Shown: positions 24,384-34,243, counted from the stretch's first letter. The stretch: 64,000 nucleotides of DNA from Vibrio rumoiensis (GCF_002218045.2 NZ_AP018685.1:2046001-2110000); one strand, 5' to 3'. The notes: generated by a model not told the origin, from the letters alone. Numbers and translations are program-made.

Positions 24384-25562
24384 GTGAAAAAGATAAATAT
24401 ATGTGTATCTAGCAGCTTACATATATTGCTACTTTTCTTTTTAGTTGGCTGTAATCAATCCAATAAAGACGAAAATGAAGTCGGACTAAAAGAGTCTTTA
24501 CCTTTAGTTTCAACAATAACGACGCAACCACAACAATTAGATGTGTATGAAGAGCTTCCTGGAAGAGTGAAGGCCGTACGCGTTTCGGAGATTCGTCCAC
24601 AAGTGGTTGGGATTGTACAACATCGGATGTTCAAACAAGGTGCCGAAGTGAAAGCTGGTCAGTCTTTATTCCAGATTGATCCTGCGCCATTTGCAGCGGA
24701 AGTTGACACAGCCAAAGCTAATTTACAAAGAGCGCAGGTGACCTACAAACGTTCTTTGGATAAAGAACTACGCTTAAAACCTTTGGTGGAAGCTGATGCG
24801 ATTAGTCGTCAAGAGTATGACGATGTTGTGTTACAGCGTGATCAAGCAGCTGCAGAAGTTGCGGTCGCTAAAGCCACTTTGACTCGTCGTATGCTTGATT
24901 TGAAATTCGCCAATGTAAAAGCCCCAATATCTGGGCTGATAGAGCAAACCCTAGTGACAGAAGGCGCTCTGGTTAGCAGTACAGACGCAACCCCGATGAC
25001 GCGCATTCAACAGATCGATCAAGTTTTTATTGATATTCGTCGACCAGCGTCTTCATTAGAAGCAATTCGTGAGGCTTTAGCGGCCAAATCTGATGGAGAA
25101 CCTAGCGTTGCTGGAACAAAAATTGAAATTTTACGCAGCAACGGATCTCCTTATCCAGTTAAAGGTGAAATCTTGTTTTCTGGAATCAATATCGATGTAG
25201 GCACAGGTGATGTGTTGTTACGAGTACTCGTGGACAACTCTCAACGTTTGCTATTACCGGGTATGTTCGTTAAGGCAAGGGTACTTTATTCGAGTTATGA
25301 CAACGCGTTAGTTGTTCCGCAACAAGCGGTTATGCATCTTGCCGGTGCTCCTCATCTTTGGAGTATTGATCAGGAAGGGCGTGCACATTTGAAACCTGTA
25401 AAGCTCGGAGAATTGATCAATGGTCAGTACCGCGTGAAATCGGGTATTAGCAAAGGAGAAAATATCGTTGTAGAAGGCAAGGAAAGGCTTCAGGACGATA
25501 TTCTTGTCGACCAACGCAAATGGGAAGAATCTGAGATTTTTTTAACATCTGCAACAAACTAA
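24384..25562 (+). CDS. RND efflux periplasmic adaptor (membrane fusion) lipoprotein, AdeA-like
   Basis: A 392-residue adaptor that links the inner-membrane pump to the outer-membrane channel. A lipoprotein signal ends in FLVGC (Cys near residue 23). Then come the lipoyl-like half motifs (IRPQVVGIVQHRMFKQGAEVKAGQSLFQID and its partner VKAPISGLIE in shorter form), a helical hairpin (LQRAQVTYKRSLD), a beta-barrel, and a membrane-proximal domain (VPQQAVMHLAG). Start is GTG at 24384 with AGAGGA upstream. First gene of a three-gene plus-strand operon. Confidence 0.92.
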   Translation: MKKINICVSSSLHILLLFFLVGCNQSNKDENEVGLKESLPLVSTITTQPQQLDVYEELPGRVKAVRVSEIRPQVVGIVQHRMFKQGAEVKAGQSLFQIDPAPFAAEVDTAKANLQRAQVTYKRSLDKELRLKPLVEADAISRQEYDDVVLQRDQAAAEVAVAKATLTRRMLDLKFANVKAPISGLIEQTLVTEGALVSSTDATPMTRIQQIDQVFIDIRRPASSLEAIREALAAKSDGEPSVAGTKIEILRSNGSPYPVKGEILFSGINIDVGTGDVLLRVLVDNSQRLLLPGMFVKARVLYSSYDNALVVPQQAVMHLAGAPHLWSIDQEGRAHLKPVKLGELINGQYRVKSGISKGENIVVEGKERLQDDILVDQRKWEESEIFLTSATN

Positions 25563-25584
25563 TTAAGGTTAGAGAGTCTTTTTT

Positions 25585-28500
25585 ATGTCTCAGTTTTTTA
25601 TTCATCGTCCGGTATTTGCTTGGGTTATAGCTCTTTTCATTATTTTGTTTGGATGCCTTTCGATTCCGAAGTTACCTATTTCCCGTTATCCCTCTGTTGC
25701 GCCGCCAACGGTCAGTATTATGGCGACATATCCGGGAGCCAGCCCGAAGGAAATGAATGACGGTGTACTTAGTCTTATCGAGGGTGAGCTGTCGAACGTT
25801 AAGAACTTGATGTATTTCGAGTCGTCTGCTGACAACTCAGGTTCTGCGTCTATTACGGCTACATTTAAGCCGGGAACAGATTCTGATATGGCGCAAGTTG
25901 ACGTTCAAAACCAACTGAAAGCGGTCGAATCTCGTTTACCTCAGGTGGTGCGCCAAAGCGGATTGTCCGTAGAATCCGCAACATCCAACTTTTTGATGAT
26001 TGTCGGATTGAAATCTGATGATAACCGCTTTGATGAAATCGCATTAAACGACTATTTGGCTCGCAACATCGTAGATGAACTGCGCCGTATTGACGGTGTG
26101 GGACGTGTACAGTCATTTGGTGCTGAGAAGGCAATGAGGATCTGGGTTGACCCGAGTAAGCTCAACTCATTGGGTTTAACAATGAATGATGTTAGTCAGG
26201 CTATCACTCAGCAAAATACACAAATCGCACCCGGAAGTATCGGTGCCGCGCCGACGGTATTAGGGCAACGAGTAACGGTTCCATTAACCGTGCAAGGCCA
26301 GTTAACCAGTGTTGAAAAATTTTCCAATATTATTCTTCGCGCAAATAACAACGGTTCGAAAGTCGTCCTAAGCGACGTTGCACGTGTAGAAATCGGCTCT
26401 CAATCCTATGGATATTTAAATCGTGAAAATGGTAAAACAGCGACGGCTGCGGCTATTCAGCTCACATCGGGAGCGAATGCTGTTAAAACTGCGGATGCGG
26501 TACAAAAGCGTTTGGCGGAGTTGAGTCAAAGTCTACCTTCTGGGATGACCTATTCAATTCCATTTAATACAGCACCTTTCGTTAAAGTTTCAATCAATAA
26601 GGTTATCCATACCTTAGTTGAAGCTATGGTGCTGGTATTTTTTGTTATGCTTTTGTTTTTACAGAATATTCGCTACACCTTAATCCCAGCCATCGTAGCG
26701 CCGATAGCCTTGTTGGGGACGTTCACCGTCATGCTGTTAACCGGCTTTTCGATCAACGTGTTAACGATGTTCGGTATGGTTCTGGCGATAGGCATTATCG
26801 TCGATGATGCGATTGTCGTTGTCGAAAATGTGGAACGCTTGATGTCGGAAAAAGGCTTATCTCCGAAAGAGGCGACATCAAAGGCCATGAAGGAGATTAC
26901 TGGCGCCATCATAGGTATCACACTTGTACTAACGGCGGTTTTCATCCCGATGGCATTTGCCAGTGATTCGGTTGGCGCCATTTATAAGCAGTTTACATTA
27001 TCGATGGCGGTATCAATTCTGTTTTCAGCATTTTTGGCGCTGACCCTAACGCCGGCGCTTTGTGCCACGTTGCTAAAACCGGTTAATGGTAATCACCACG
27101 AGCAAACAAGATTCGCTAAATGGTTTAATCGTGGCTTTAACCGAATGAACAATAGATATGAAGCTCAGGTCAGCACATTAGTGAATCGCAAAGGACGAAT
27201 GATGCTTGTCTTTGTGTTTCTGTGCGCAATTTTGGTTCTCGTCTATAGACAGTTGCCGTCATCGTTTTTACCAGAAGAAGACCAAGGCTATTTTATTACC
27301 AATATTCAACTTCCGGCAGACGCAACGACAGCACGTACGTTGGATGTTGTGAAAAAATTTGAACAGCATGCGTTAAGCCGTCCTGCAATTGAGTCAACAA
27401 TGACGGTGATTGGTTTTGGATTTTCCGGTTCAGGTACTAACACCGCGCAGAGTTTTACCACGTTGAAAGATTGGGAATCACGCGACGATACCTCAACACT
27501 GGATGAGTTAAAACTTGCTGAGGAAGCGATGGCTGACGTAAAAGAAGGCACGGTTATGCACATGCTGCCTCCTTCTATTGAAGAGCTAGGAACCAGCTCT
27601 GATATTACGTTTTTCTTGCAAGATCGCGGTAATCAGGGATACGAGGCATTGAAAGCCGTTGAGGCCAAGATGTTAGAGTTAGCGAAAAATAGTAAGTCAC
27701 TTAGCGATATCTATTCTGATGGACTTCCTGCAGGTACGAGTATTCATTTAGATATTGATCGCCAGAAAGCTGAGGCGTTAGGTGTTTCATTTACGAGTAT
27801 TAGTGAGACGTTATCAACTGCGATTGGATCGTTATACATCAACGACTTTCCTAATGAAGGCAGAATGCAGCAAGTCATTATGCAAGCAGATGCTTCATCA
27901 AGGATGCAGATTGAGGACGTACTTAAGCTTTATGTGAGAAACATTAATGGTGGAATGGTTCCGTTATCAGAAATCGTGACACCTATTTGGTCTGAGTCGG
28001 CACCGCAATTTATTCGCTTCCAGGGTTATCCTGCGGTTCGAATTTCTGGTAGCGCAGCTGCTGGAGTTTCCAGCGGCGAGGCGATGGCTGAAATAGAACA
28101 AATGGCGAAGCAACTTCCATCAGGCTTCACCATTGCATGGACTGGACAGGCATTGCAAGAGCTTCACTCAGCAAAACAAGCACCGATGCTAATGGCGTTA
28201 TCGATGCTAGTCGTTTTCTTAGTGCTTGCAGCACTCTATGAGAGTTGGGCTATTCCTTTATCGGTGATGTTGGTCGTGCCCTTGGGATTGTTAGGTGCGG
28301 TAGTCGCTATTGTCGTACGTGACATGCCAAACGACGTTTTCTTCAAAGTCGGCATGATCACCGTAATTGGTCTTTCGGCGAAAAACGCAATTCTAATTGT
28401 TGAATTTGCCAAACAGTTAAGAGAGCAAGGCAACGGGTTGGTACAGTCAGCCGTTCAAGCAGCGAAGTTACGATTAAGACCTATCTTGATGACCTCTCTG

Positions 28501-28692
28501 GCATTCGGTCTTGGTGTTGTACCACTGATGCTAGCCTCAGGCGCTAGTGCAGAAACTCAACGAGCTATCGGAACCGGTGTGTTCGGTGGAATGGTCAGCG
28601 CTACATTACTTGCGATTTACTTTGTTCCAGCTTTCTTCGTGTTCGTGATGAGTATTCAAGAGCGTTTAAAGTCTTGGCAACAGAGAAACTAG
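25585..28692 (+). CDS. RND multidrug efflux pump, AdeB-like
   Basis: A 1035-residue inner-membrane proton/drug antiporter of the HAE1 family. It starts MSQFFIHRPVFAWVIA, and has the proton-relay pair in IGIIVDDAIVVVENVE (helix 4), FEAR-box-like ITGAIIGITLVL, two large periplasmic loops, and helix 10-12 motifs such as GLSAKNAILIVEFAK and RLRPILMTSLAF. Many stretches, for example GVGRVQSFGAEKAMRIWVDP, are near-identical to A. baumannii AdeB. Substrate range is not predictable; AdeB-type pumps accept aminoglycosides and many other drugs. Confidence 0.95.
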   Translation: MSQFFIHRPVFAWVIALFIILFGCLSIPKLPISRYPSVAPPTVSIMATYPGASPKEMNDGVLSLIEGELSNVKNLMYFESSADNSGSASITATFKPGTDSDMAQVDVQNQLKAVESRLPQVVRQSGLSVESATSNFLMIVGLKSDDNRFDEIALNDYLARNIVDELRRIDGVGRVQSFGAEKAMRIWVDPSKLNSLGLTMNDVSQAITQQNTQIAPGSIGAAPTVLGQRVTVPLTVQGQLTSVEKFSNIILRANNNGSKVVLSDVARVEIGSQSYGYLNRENGKTATAAAIQLTSGANAVKTADAVQKRLAELSQSLPSGMTYSIPFNTAPFVKVSINKVIHTLVEAMVLVFFVMLLFLQNIRYTLIPAIVAPIALLGTFTVMLLTGFSINVLTMFGMVLAIGIIVDDAIVVVENVERLMSEKGLSPKEATSKAMKEITGAIIGITLVLTAVFIPMAFASDSVGAIYKQFTLSMAVSILFSAFLALTLTPALCATLLKPVNGNHHEQTRFAKWFNRGFNRMNNRYEAQVSTLVNRKGRMMLVFVFLCAILVLVYRQLPSSFLPEEDQGYFITNIQLPADATTARTLDVVKKFEQHALSRPAIESTMTVIGFGFSGSGTNTAQSFTTLKDWESRDDTSTLDELKLAEEAMADVKEGTVMHMLPPSIEELGTSSDITFFLQDRGNQGYEALKAVEAKMLELAKNSKSLSDIYSDGLPAGTSIHLDIDRQKAEALGVSFTSISETLSTAIGSLYINDFPNEGRMQQVIMQADASSRMQIEDVLKLYVRNINGGMVPLSEIVTPIWSESAPQFIRFQGYPAVRISGSAAAGVSSGEAMAEIEQMAKQLPSGFTIAWTGQALQELHSAKQAPMLMALSMLVVFLVLAALYESWAIPLSVMLVVPLGLLGAVVAIVVRDMPNDVFFKVGMITVIGLSAKNAILIVEFAKQLREQGNGLVQSAVQAAKLRLRPILMTSLAFGLGVVPLMLASGASAETQRAIGTGVFGGMVSATLLAIYFVPAFFVFVMSIQERLKSWQQRN

Positions 28693-28723
28693 AAGTCACC
28701 TATGCAGATTAAAGGTTAGTACT

Positions 28724-30112
28724 ATGCATTATATTGTTTTTATTATGGTTTTATTTCTGTCAGCCTGTTCTCTGACTCCAGAAATGACTAAGCCTGCTGC
28801 ACCAATACCGGAAGTATTTACTGTAAATGGTCAAACCATTCCGGCATCTGCAATTCCAACGGCGGAAATGGGTTGGCGAGAAATGTTCATTGATAAGCGC
28901 TTGCAGGCGCTTATCGAGTTAGCGTTGTTCAATAACAGAGATCTTCGTATTGCGACACTAAATGTAGAAGCAATGAAAGCTCAATATGGAATCGAACGCT
29001 CTGCAAGATTGCCGAATGTGGGGCTATCACTTGATTCTACAAGGCAGCGATCTGTTACTGGAGGAGATCCCAAGGTATCTCAAATAGAAGAGCAGAGTAG
29101 TTTAAACGTTGGAATTAGTGCATTCGAAATTGATTTGTTTGGACGCGCACGTTCGTTGTCAGATGCGGCTTTTGCCCGCTATCTAGCGAGTGATTACGGG
29201 CGTCAAGCGGCACAAATATCGTTGATTAGTTCGATTAGTGAAGCCTATTTTTCTGAACAACTCGCCTATGAGCAACTAAAATTGGCGGAAGATACGTTAG
29301 CGGATTGGAAAAAATCATTAGAGTTAACGATTCAACTACGAATGGCTAAGCAAAACAGTGCTCTTGATGTCGCTCAAGCAGAGGGGCAAGTAGCAAGTGC
29401 AGAAGCGATAAAGATTGCGAATAAGCGAGCTTTAGAGCAGGCAAGGAACGCACTGCGTCAGTTAGTCGGTTCAGAGATACCGAGTGATCTTCCAGAGCCA
29501 GATTTGCTCTCTGATCAATCAGTGAATACCTCTTTACCTGCTGGGTTGCCGTCTGACTTGTTGCTACATCGACCTGATATTTTGCAAGCGGAGCAGAATT
29601 TAATTGCCGCTAACGAGGATATTGGTGCAGCTCGAGCTGCGTATTTTCCTCGTATATCACTGACAACTTCGATCGGATATGTAAGTCAAGATGTGAGGAA
29701 CTTAGTGGGATCCGGCTTCGAAACTTGGTCAATAGCACCGCAAGTGACGCTGCCTATATTTCAAGGCGGCAGACTTGATGCGGAGTTAGAACTGGCGAAA
29801 GTTCGTAAATCGACTTCAATTGCAGAATATGAAAAAGCAATTCAAGTTGCGTTTAAAGAAGTCGCAGATGGTTTAGTTGGAAGTGAAACATATCAGTTAC
29901 AAACTATCGCGCAAAAGAGAGTCGTATCTGCAGCGGAGAAAAGGGCTAAGTTATCTGATCTTCGTTACAAAGCGGGAGTGGAGCGACGTTTAGAACTGTT
30001 GGATTCGCAGCGTCAACTTTATCTAGCTAAACAAACGTTACTGGAACTCAAACAACAAGAACTAAATAACGCGGTATTTCTATATAAAGCGTTAGGTGGC
30101 GGGCTGAAGTAA
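28724..30112 (+). CDS. Outer-membrane efflux channel lipoprotein (OprM/AdeC-like)
   Basis: A 462-residue NodT/OprM-type outer-membrane factor. A lipoprotein signal ends FLSAC (Cys near residue 15). Two repeats of the outer membrane efflux fold follow, with the typical DLFGRARSLSDAA and the repeat-2 region ANEDIGAARAAYFPRISLTTS and LPIFQGGRLDAEL. It is 31 bases after the pump and completes the tripartite system, so no borrowing of TolC is needed. Confidence 0.93.
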   Translation: MHYIVFIMVLFLSACSLTPEMTKPAAPIPEVFTVNGQTIPASAIPTAEMGWREMFIDKRLQALIELALFNNRDLRIATLNVEAMKAQYGIERSARLPNVGLSLDSTRQRSVTGGDPKVSQIEEQSSLNVGISAFEIDLFGRARSLSDAAFARYLASDYGRQAAQISLISSISEAYFSEQLAYEQLKLAEDTLADWKKSLELTIQLRMAKQNSALDVAQAEGQVASAEAIKIANKRALEQARNALRQLVGSEIPSDLPEPDLLSDQSVNTSLPAGLPSDLLLHRPDILQAEQNLIAANEDIGAARAAYFPRISLTTSIGYVSQDVRNLVGSGFETWSIAPQVTLPIFQGGRLDAELELAKVRKSTSIAEYEKAIQVAFKEVADGLVGSETYQLQTIAQKRVVSAAEKRAKLSDLRYKAGVERRLELLDSQRQLYLAKQTLLELKQQELNNAVFLYKALGGGLK

Positions 30113-30137
30113 TACTGAAGCAGATCCTATGCTTACC

Positions 30138-30155
30138 ACTGACAGTCAGTTTTTG
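30138..30155 (+). terminator. Short terminator-like palindrome after the efflux operon
   Basis: ACTGAC-A-GTCAGT (30138-30150) is followed by TTTTG. The stem is short once a real loop is allowed, so it is at most a weak terminator for the efflux operon. Confidence 0.3.
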
Positions 30156-30223
30156 TCGATTTGTTCGAAATAAGAAGCATTAAAAAAATAAAAAATACTA
30201 TTTTCAAAAGGTTAATTTAGGTT

Positions 30224-30766
30224 ATGAATGAGAAATGTGTACGTCTGATACCAGTAGGACTAGAAGATCTATCGGCCTTTAAAACAAAGTTGCAGCAGAC
30301 TTTTACCGATGCATTGGTCGAGCAATTTGGCCCATCGCACAGTGAGCCGATCCCATCAGATGAAGATATATCTGGTTCTTTTAACGCTAAGGGAGCCGTA
30401 ATCAATCATATAGTATACGGAGGCGAGAAAGTGGGTGGGGTTGTACTGAATATTAATACGGATACCCAATGCAACAGTCTCGACCTGTTTTTTATTTATC
30501 CCGAAATCCATAACAAAGGTTTAGGGCTGGAATCATGGAAAGCGATTGAAGCGGCGTATCCTGAAACTAAGGTTTGGACAACAGTCACTCCTTATTTTGA
30601 AAAAAGGAACATCAACTTTTATATCAATAAGTGTGGTTTCCACATTGTTGAGTTCTTTAACCAATACCATCTAGAAGATGATTCTCAGGTTAGGGATAGT
30701 GACGTCGATAACTTAGTTTTGAATGAAGAAGAGTTCTTTAGATTTGAAAAGATAATGAAGTTTTAG
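30224..30766 (+). CDS. GNAT-family N-acetyltransferase
   Basis: A 180-residue acetyltransferase of the GNAT superfamily. The acetyl-CoA loop is visible as IHNKGLGLESWKAIE (motif A), preceded by the strand SLDLFFIYPE, and a C-terminal FYINKCGFHIVEFFNQYH strand-helix typical of the fold. Substrate unknown. It lies downstream of the efflux operon but with a 111-base gap and its own ribosome site, so co-transcription is uncertain. It ends at a shared terminator with guaA. Confidence 0.85.
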   Translation: MNEKCVRLIPVGLEDLSAFKTKLQQTFTDALVEQFGPSHSEPIPSDEDISGSFNAKGAVINHIVYGGEKVGGVVLNINTDTQCNSLDLFFIYPEIHNKGLGLESWKAIEAAYPETKVWTTVTPYFEKRNINFYINKCGFHIVEFFNQYHLEDDSQVRDSDVDNLVLNEEEFFRFEKIMKF

Positions 30767-30811
30767 TTATCTTAACTAACCTTTGAACCGATCTCCATGA
30801 ACAAGCCATAA

Positions 30812-30845
30812 AAAATGCCAGTCAAAAACTGACTGGCATTTTATT
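30812..30845. terminator. Bidirectional Rho-independent terminator
   Basis: A 13-bp perfect stem (30812-30824 with 30830-30842), loop AAAAC, with an A run before and a T run after. It separates the convergent GNAT gene and guaA and can serve both. Confidence 0.9.
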
Positions 30846-30880
30846 TTTTAGAACAGTGGGTTAGCTATTTATAGCAAGCC

Positions 30881-32458
30881 CTACTCCCACTCGATCGTCG
30901 CAGGTGGTTTACCTGAAATATCGTAAACCACGCGAGAAATACCATCGATTTCGTTAATGATACGGTTAGATACCTTACCTAGGAAATCGTACGGTAGGTG
31001 CGCCCAATGTGCAGTCATGAAATCAATCGTTTCAACAGCGCGTAGTGACACAACCCAATCGTATTTACGGCCATCGCCCATTACGCCTACAGAACGTACT
31101 GGCAAGAATACCGTAAAGGCTTGCGATACTTTGTTGTAAAGATCCGCGGCATGCAGTTCTTCAATAAAGATAGCATCGGCGCGACGTAGCAAGTCACAGT
31201 ACTCTTTCTTCACTTCACCAAGAACACGTACACCTAGGCCAGGACCTGGGAATGGGTGACGGTAAAGCATGTTATATGGCAGACCAAGCTCTAAACCAAT
31301 CTTACGCACTTCATCTTTAAACAATTCACGCAATGGCTCAACTAGGCCCATCGCCATATCATCTGGCAGACCGCCAACGTTATGGTGTGATTTGATCACG
31401 TGTGCTTTGCCGGTTTTCGATGCCGCTGATTCGATGACATCTGGGTAGATAGTGCCTTGCGCCAACCATTTCGCATTCTTCAGCTTCTTCGATTCTTCAT
31501 CAAAGATTTCGACAAACACACGACCAATGATCTTACGTTTCGCTTCTGGTTCCGCTTCACCACCCAATGCATCTAGGAAGCGGTTTTCTGCATCTACATG
31601 GATAATATTAAGACCGAAGTGATCACCAAACATTTCCATAACTTGTTCAGCTTCGTTCAAACGTAATAGGCCGTTATCGACGAATACACAAGTCAACTTA
31701 GGACCAATAGCGCGGTGGATTAACATCGCAACCACTGAGGAGTCGACACCGCCAGATAGCCCTAGGATCACTTCATCATCACCCACTTGCTCTTTAATAC
31801 GAGCTACTGCATCTTCGATGATAGAAGATGGCGTCCACAGTTTGCTACAACCACAGATATTCAACACAAAGTTTTCAAGCATGCGTAAGCCTTGACGAGT
31901 GTGCGTTACTTCTGGGTGGAATTGTACGCCATAAAAACGTTTTTCTTCATTCGCCATCGCCGCGTATGGGCAAGTATCGGTTTGAGCAACTTTGGTGAAA
32001 TCGCTTGGGATCTCAACCACTTTGTCACCGTGGCTCATCCATACATCTAATAGTGGTTTACCATCTTCTGAAATCGCATCTTCGATATTTTTGAATAAAG
32101 CGCAGTCTGCCACTGATTTCACTTGAGCGTAACCAAATTCACGTTCGTTCGAACCGGCAACTTTACCGCCTAATTGCTCTGACATGGTTTGCATGCCGTA
32201 ACAAATACCAAATACCGGTACGCCAGCATTAAATACATATTCCGGAGCACGAGGAGAACCCGCTTCCGTCACACTTTCAGGACCACCTGATAAGATAATA
32301 CCGTTTGGATTAAATTCACGGATATCCGCTTCATCTACATCCCAGCTCCACAGTTCACAGTACACACCGATTTCACGGATACGACGAGCAATCAATTGGG
32401 TGTATTGAGAGCCAAAATCTAAAATTAAAATGCGTTCAGCATGGATATTGGTTGTCAT
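30881..32458 (-). CDS. guaA: GMP synthase (glutamine-hydrolysing)
   Basis: A 525-residue two-domain enzyme that aminates XMP to GMP. The glutamine amidotransferase domain has the nucleophile Cys in FGICYGMQTM and the His/Glu pair in QFHPEVTHT. The ATP pyrophosphatase domain begins with the P-loop GLSGGVDSSVVA near residue 228. The C-terminal dimerisation domain ends PPATIEWE, as in E. coli. Transcribed after guaB, with a 171-base spacer that contains a large hairpin. Confidence 0.97.
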   Translation of the reverse strand: MTTNIHAERILILDFGSQYTQLIARRIREIGVYCELWSWDVDEADIREFNPNGIILSGGPESVTEAGSPRAPEYVFNAGVPVFGICYGMQTMSEQLGGKVAGSNEREFGYAQVKSVADCALFKNIEDAISEDGKPLLDVWMSHGDKVVEIPSDFTKVAQTDTCPYAAMANEEKRFYGVQFHPEVTHTRQGLRMLENFVLNICGCSKLWTPSSIIEDAVARIKEQVGDDEVILGLSGGVDSSVVAMLIHRAIGPKLTCVFVDNGLLRLNEAEQVMEMFGDHFGLNIIHVDAENRFLDALGGEAEPEAKRKIIGRVFVEIFDEESKKLKNAKWLAQGTIYPDVIESAASKTGKAHVIKSHHNVGGLPDDMAMGLVEPLRELFKDEVRKIGLELGLPYNMLYRHPFPGPGLGVRVLGEVKKEYCDLLRRADAIFIEELHAADLYNKVSQAFTVFLPVRSVGVMGDGRKYDWVVSLRAVETIDFMTAHWAHLPYDFLGKVSNRIINEIDGISRVVYDISGKPPATIEWE

Positions 32459-32492
32459 TAGTGTTCTCTAATAATCTAATCAAAGTGAATTG

Positions 32493-32554
32493 GGTGTGAG
32501 TTTCGAGTGTTGAAAAGCATCCTTCTGCTTGTTTCTAGCTCAACGTCTCACACC
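32493..32554. repeat. Large nested hairpin between guaB and guaA
   Basis: GGTGTGAG (32493-32500) pairs with CTCACACC (32547-32554); inside, GTTGA pairs with TCAAC, and the tip AAGCA pairs with TGCTT. The nested palindrome lies in the guaBA intercistronic region, without a T tract. It may be a dispersed palindromic element or a structure that tunes guaA relative to guaB. Confidence 0.6.
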
Positions 32555-32629
32555 TTTAAATTTTATATCTGCATAATTTTAAACTACCACGCAGTTATTG
32601 GACTCAATAACTCGTGTTAGATGAAAATT

Positions 32630-34093
32630 TTAACCTAAGCGGTAATTTGGTGCTTCTTTGGTAATTTGCACATCGTGTACATGTGACTCTTGCATGCCCG
32701 CACCAGAAATACGAACAAACTCAGCTTTGGTTCGCATATCTTCGATGGTTGCACTGCCAGTTAAGCCCATGCTTGAGCGTAAACCACCCATTTGTTGATG
32801 AATGATCTCTTTCAAATGGCCTTTATAAGCTGTACGACCTTCAATTCCTTCAGGAACAAGTTTGTCTGCTGCGTTATCCGACTGGAAGTAACGATCGGAT
32901 GATCCTTGAGACATGGCGCCTAATGAGCCCATACCACGGTAAGATTTGTATGAACGACCTTGGTATAAAATAATTTCACCCGGTGCTTCTTCAGTACCCG
33001 CGAACATTGAGCCAACCATCACACAAGATGCTCCAGCGGCAATGGCTTTACAAATATCTCCTGAAAAACGAATACCACCATCGGCAATCACAGGAATACC
33101 AAACTCAGCTGCTGCGCTTGCTGCTTCAGAAATGGCAGTAATCTGAGGAACACCAACTCCCGTAACGATACGAGTCGTACAAATAGAACCCGGGCCGATA
33201 CCCACTTTTACAGCATCCACACCAGCATCAATCAATGCACGAGCACCAGCAGCCGTTGCAACGTTGCCGCCAATAATTTGTAGGTTAGGGAATAAAGCAC
33301 GAGTTTCTTTAATACGATCCAATACACCTTGAGAGTGACCGTGAGAAGAGTCGATAAGTAATACGTCTACACCCGCTTCAACCAGCGCTTGAACACGCGC
33401 TTCATTGCCAGCACCTGCGCCGACGGCAGCACCAACACGTAAGCGGCCTTGCTCATCTTTACAAGCATTTGGTTTACTTTCCGCTTTTTGGAAGTCTTTC
33501 GCAGTGATCATGCCTGATAATTGAAAAGCCTCATTGACCACTAATACTTTTTCAATACGACGTTCTTGCATTAACTGTTGAACATTCGACAATGACTCAC
33601 CTTCTTTAACCGTCGCAAGACGATCTTTTGGGGTCATGACCTGTTCAACTGTTTTGGTCAAATCTGTCACAAAGCGAACGTCACGGCCAGTAATAATACC
33701 TACAAGCTCATTGCTTTGAGTAACCACTGGGAAACCAGCGAAACCGTGTTTCTCTGTCAGTTTTTTTACATCAGTAATGGTTGCATTTGGACGAATCGTC
33801 ACCGGGTTGCTTACGACACCGGCTTCGTAGATTTTCACTAAGCGAACTTGCTCAGCTTGTTCTTCGATTGACATATTCTTATGAATAAAACCGATGCCGC
33901 CCTCTTGCGCTAGCGCAATAGCTAGACGAGCTTCTGTTACCGTATCCATAGCGGCAGAAATCATAGGAACATTAAGGGTGATCTTTTTAGTCAACTGAGT
34001 GCGAAGATCAGCTGTATTAGGAAGAACAGTGGAGTGTGCTGGGACGAGCAGTACGTCATCAAACGTTAAAGCTTCTTTAGCGATTCGTAACAT
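32630..34093 (-). CDS. guaB: Inosine-5'-monophosphate dehydrogenase
   Basis: A 487-residue enzyme that oxidises IMP to XMP with NAD+, the committed step to guanine nucleotides. A TIM barrel is interrupted by two CBS domains (about residues 95-200). The catalytic Cys is in GIGPGSICTTRIVTG, and the flap carries the Arg-Tyr-type segment near the C-terminus (GIEGRTAYKG). Length equals that of E. coli GuaB. First gene of guaBA; a candidate PurR operator lies upstream. Confidence 0.97.
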   Translation of the reverse strand: MLRIAKEALTFDDVLLVPAHSTVLPNTADLRTQLTKKITLNVPMISAAMDTVTEARLAIALAQEGGIGFIHKNMSIEEQAEQVRLVKIYEAGVVSNPVTIRPNATITDVKKLTEKHGFAGFPVVTQSNELVGIITGRDVRFVTDLTKTVEQVMTPKDRLATVKEGESLSNVQQLMQERRIEKVLVVNEAFQLSGMITAKDFQKAESKPNACKDEQGRLRVGAAVGAGAGNEARVQALVEAGVDVLLIDSSHGHSQGVLDRIKETRALFPNLQIIGGNVATAAGARALIDAGVDAVKVGIGPGSICTTRIVTGVGVPQITAISEAASAAAEFGIPVIADGGIRFSGDICKAIAAGASCVMVGSMFAGTEEAPGEIILYQGRSYKSYRGMGSLGAMSQGSSDRYFQSDNAADKLVPEGIEGRTAYKGHLKEIIHQQMGGLRSSMGLTGSATIEDMRTKAEFVRISGAGMQESHVHDVQITKEAPNYRLG

Positions 34094-34227
34094 TGCAATA
34101 TCTCACATAAGAGTGTTAGAAGGATAAATCCCGCATTGAGCATAAACTCTCCGCAAAAAAGTCATTTCATCGTTTCGCATAACAAAATGAATTTGGGATT
34201 TGATATTGCAGCGGGATTATACGCCTC

Positions 34228-34243
34228 GCGCAATCGTTTGACT
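34228..34243. promoter_or_regulatory. Candidate PurR operator for guaBA
   Basis: GCGCAATCGTTTGACT matches 12 of 16 positions of the PurR consensus ACGCAAACGTTTGCGT, including the whole GCAANCGNTT core. PurR represses guaBA in E. coli, so the placement 135 bases before guaB is plausible. Confidence 0.5.
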
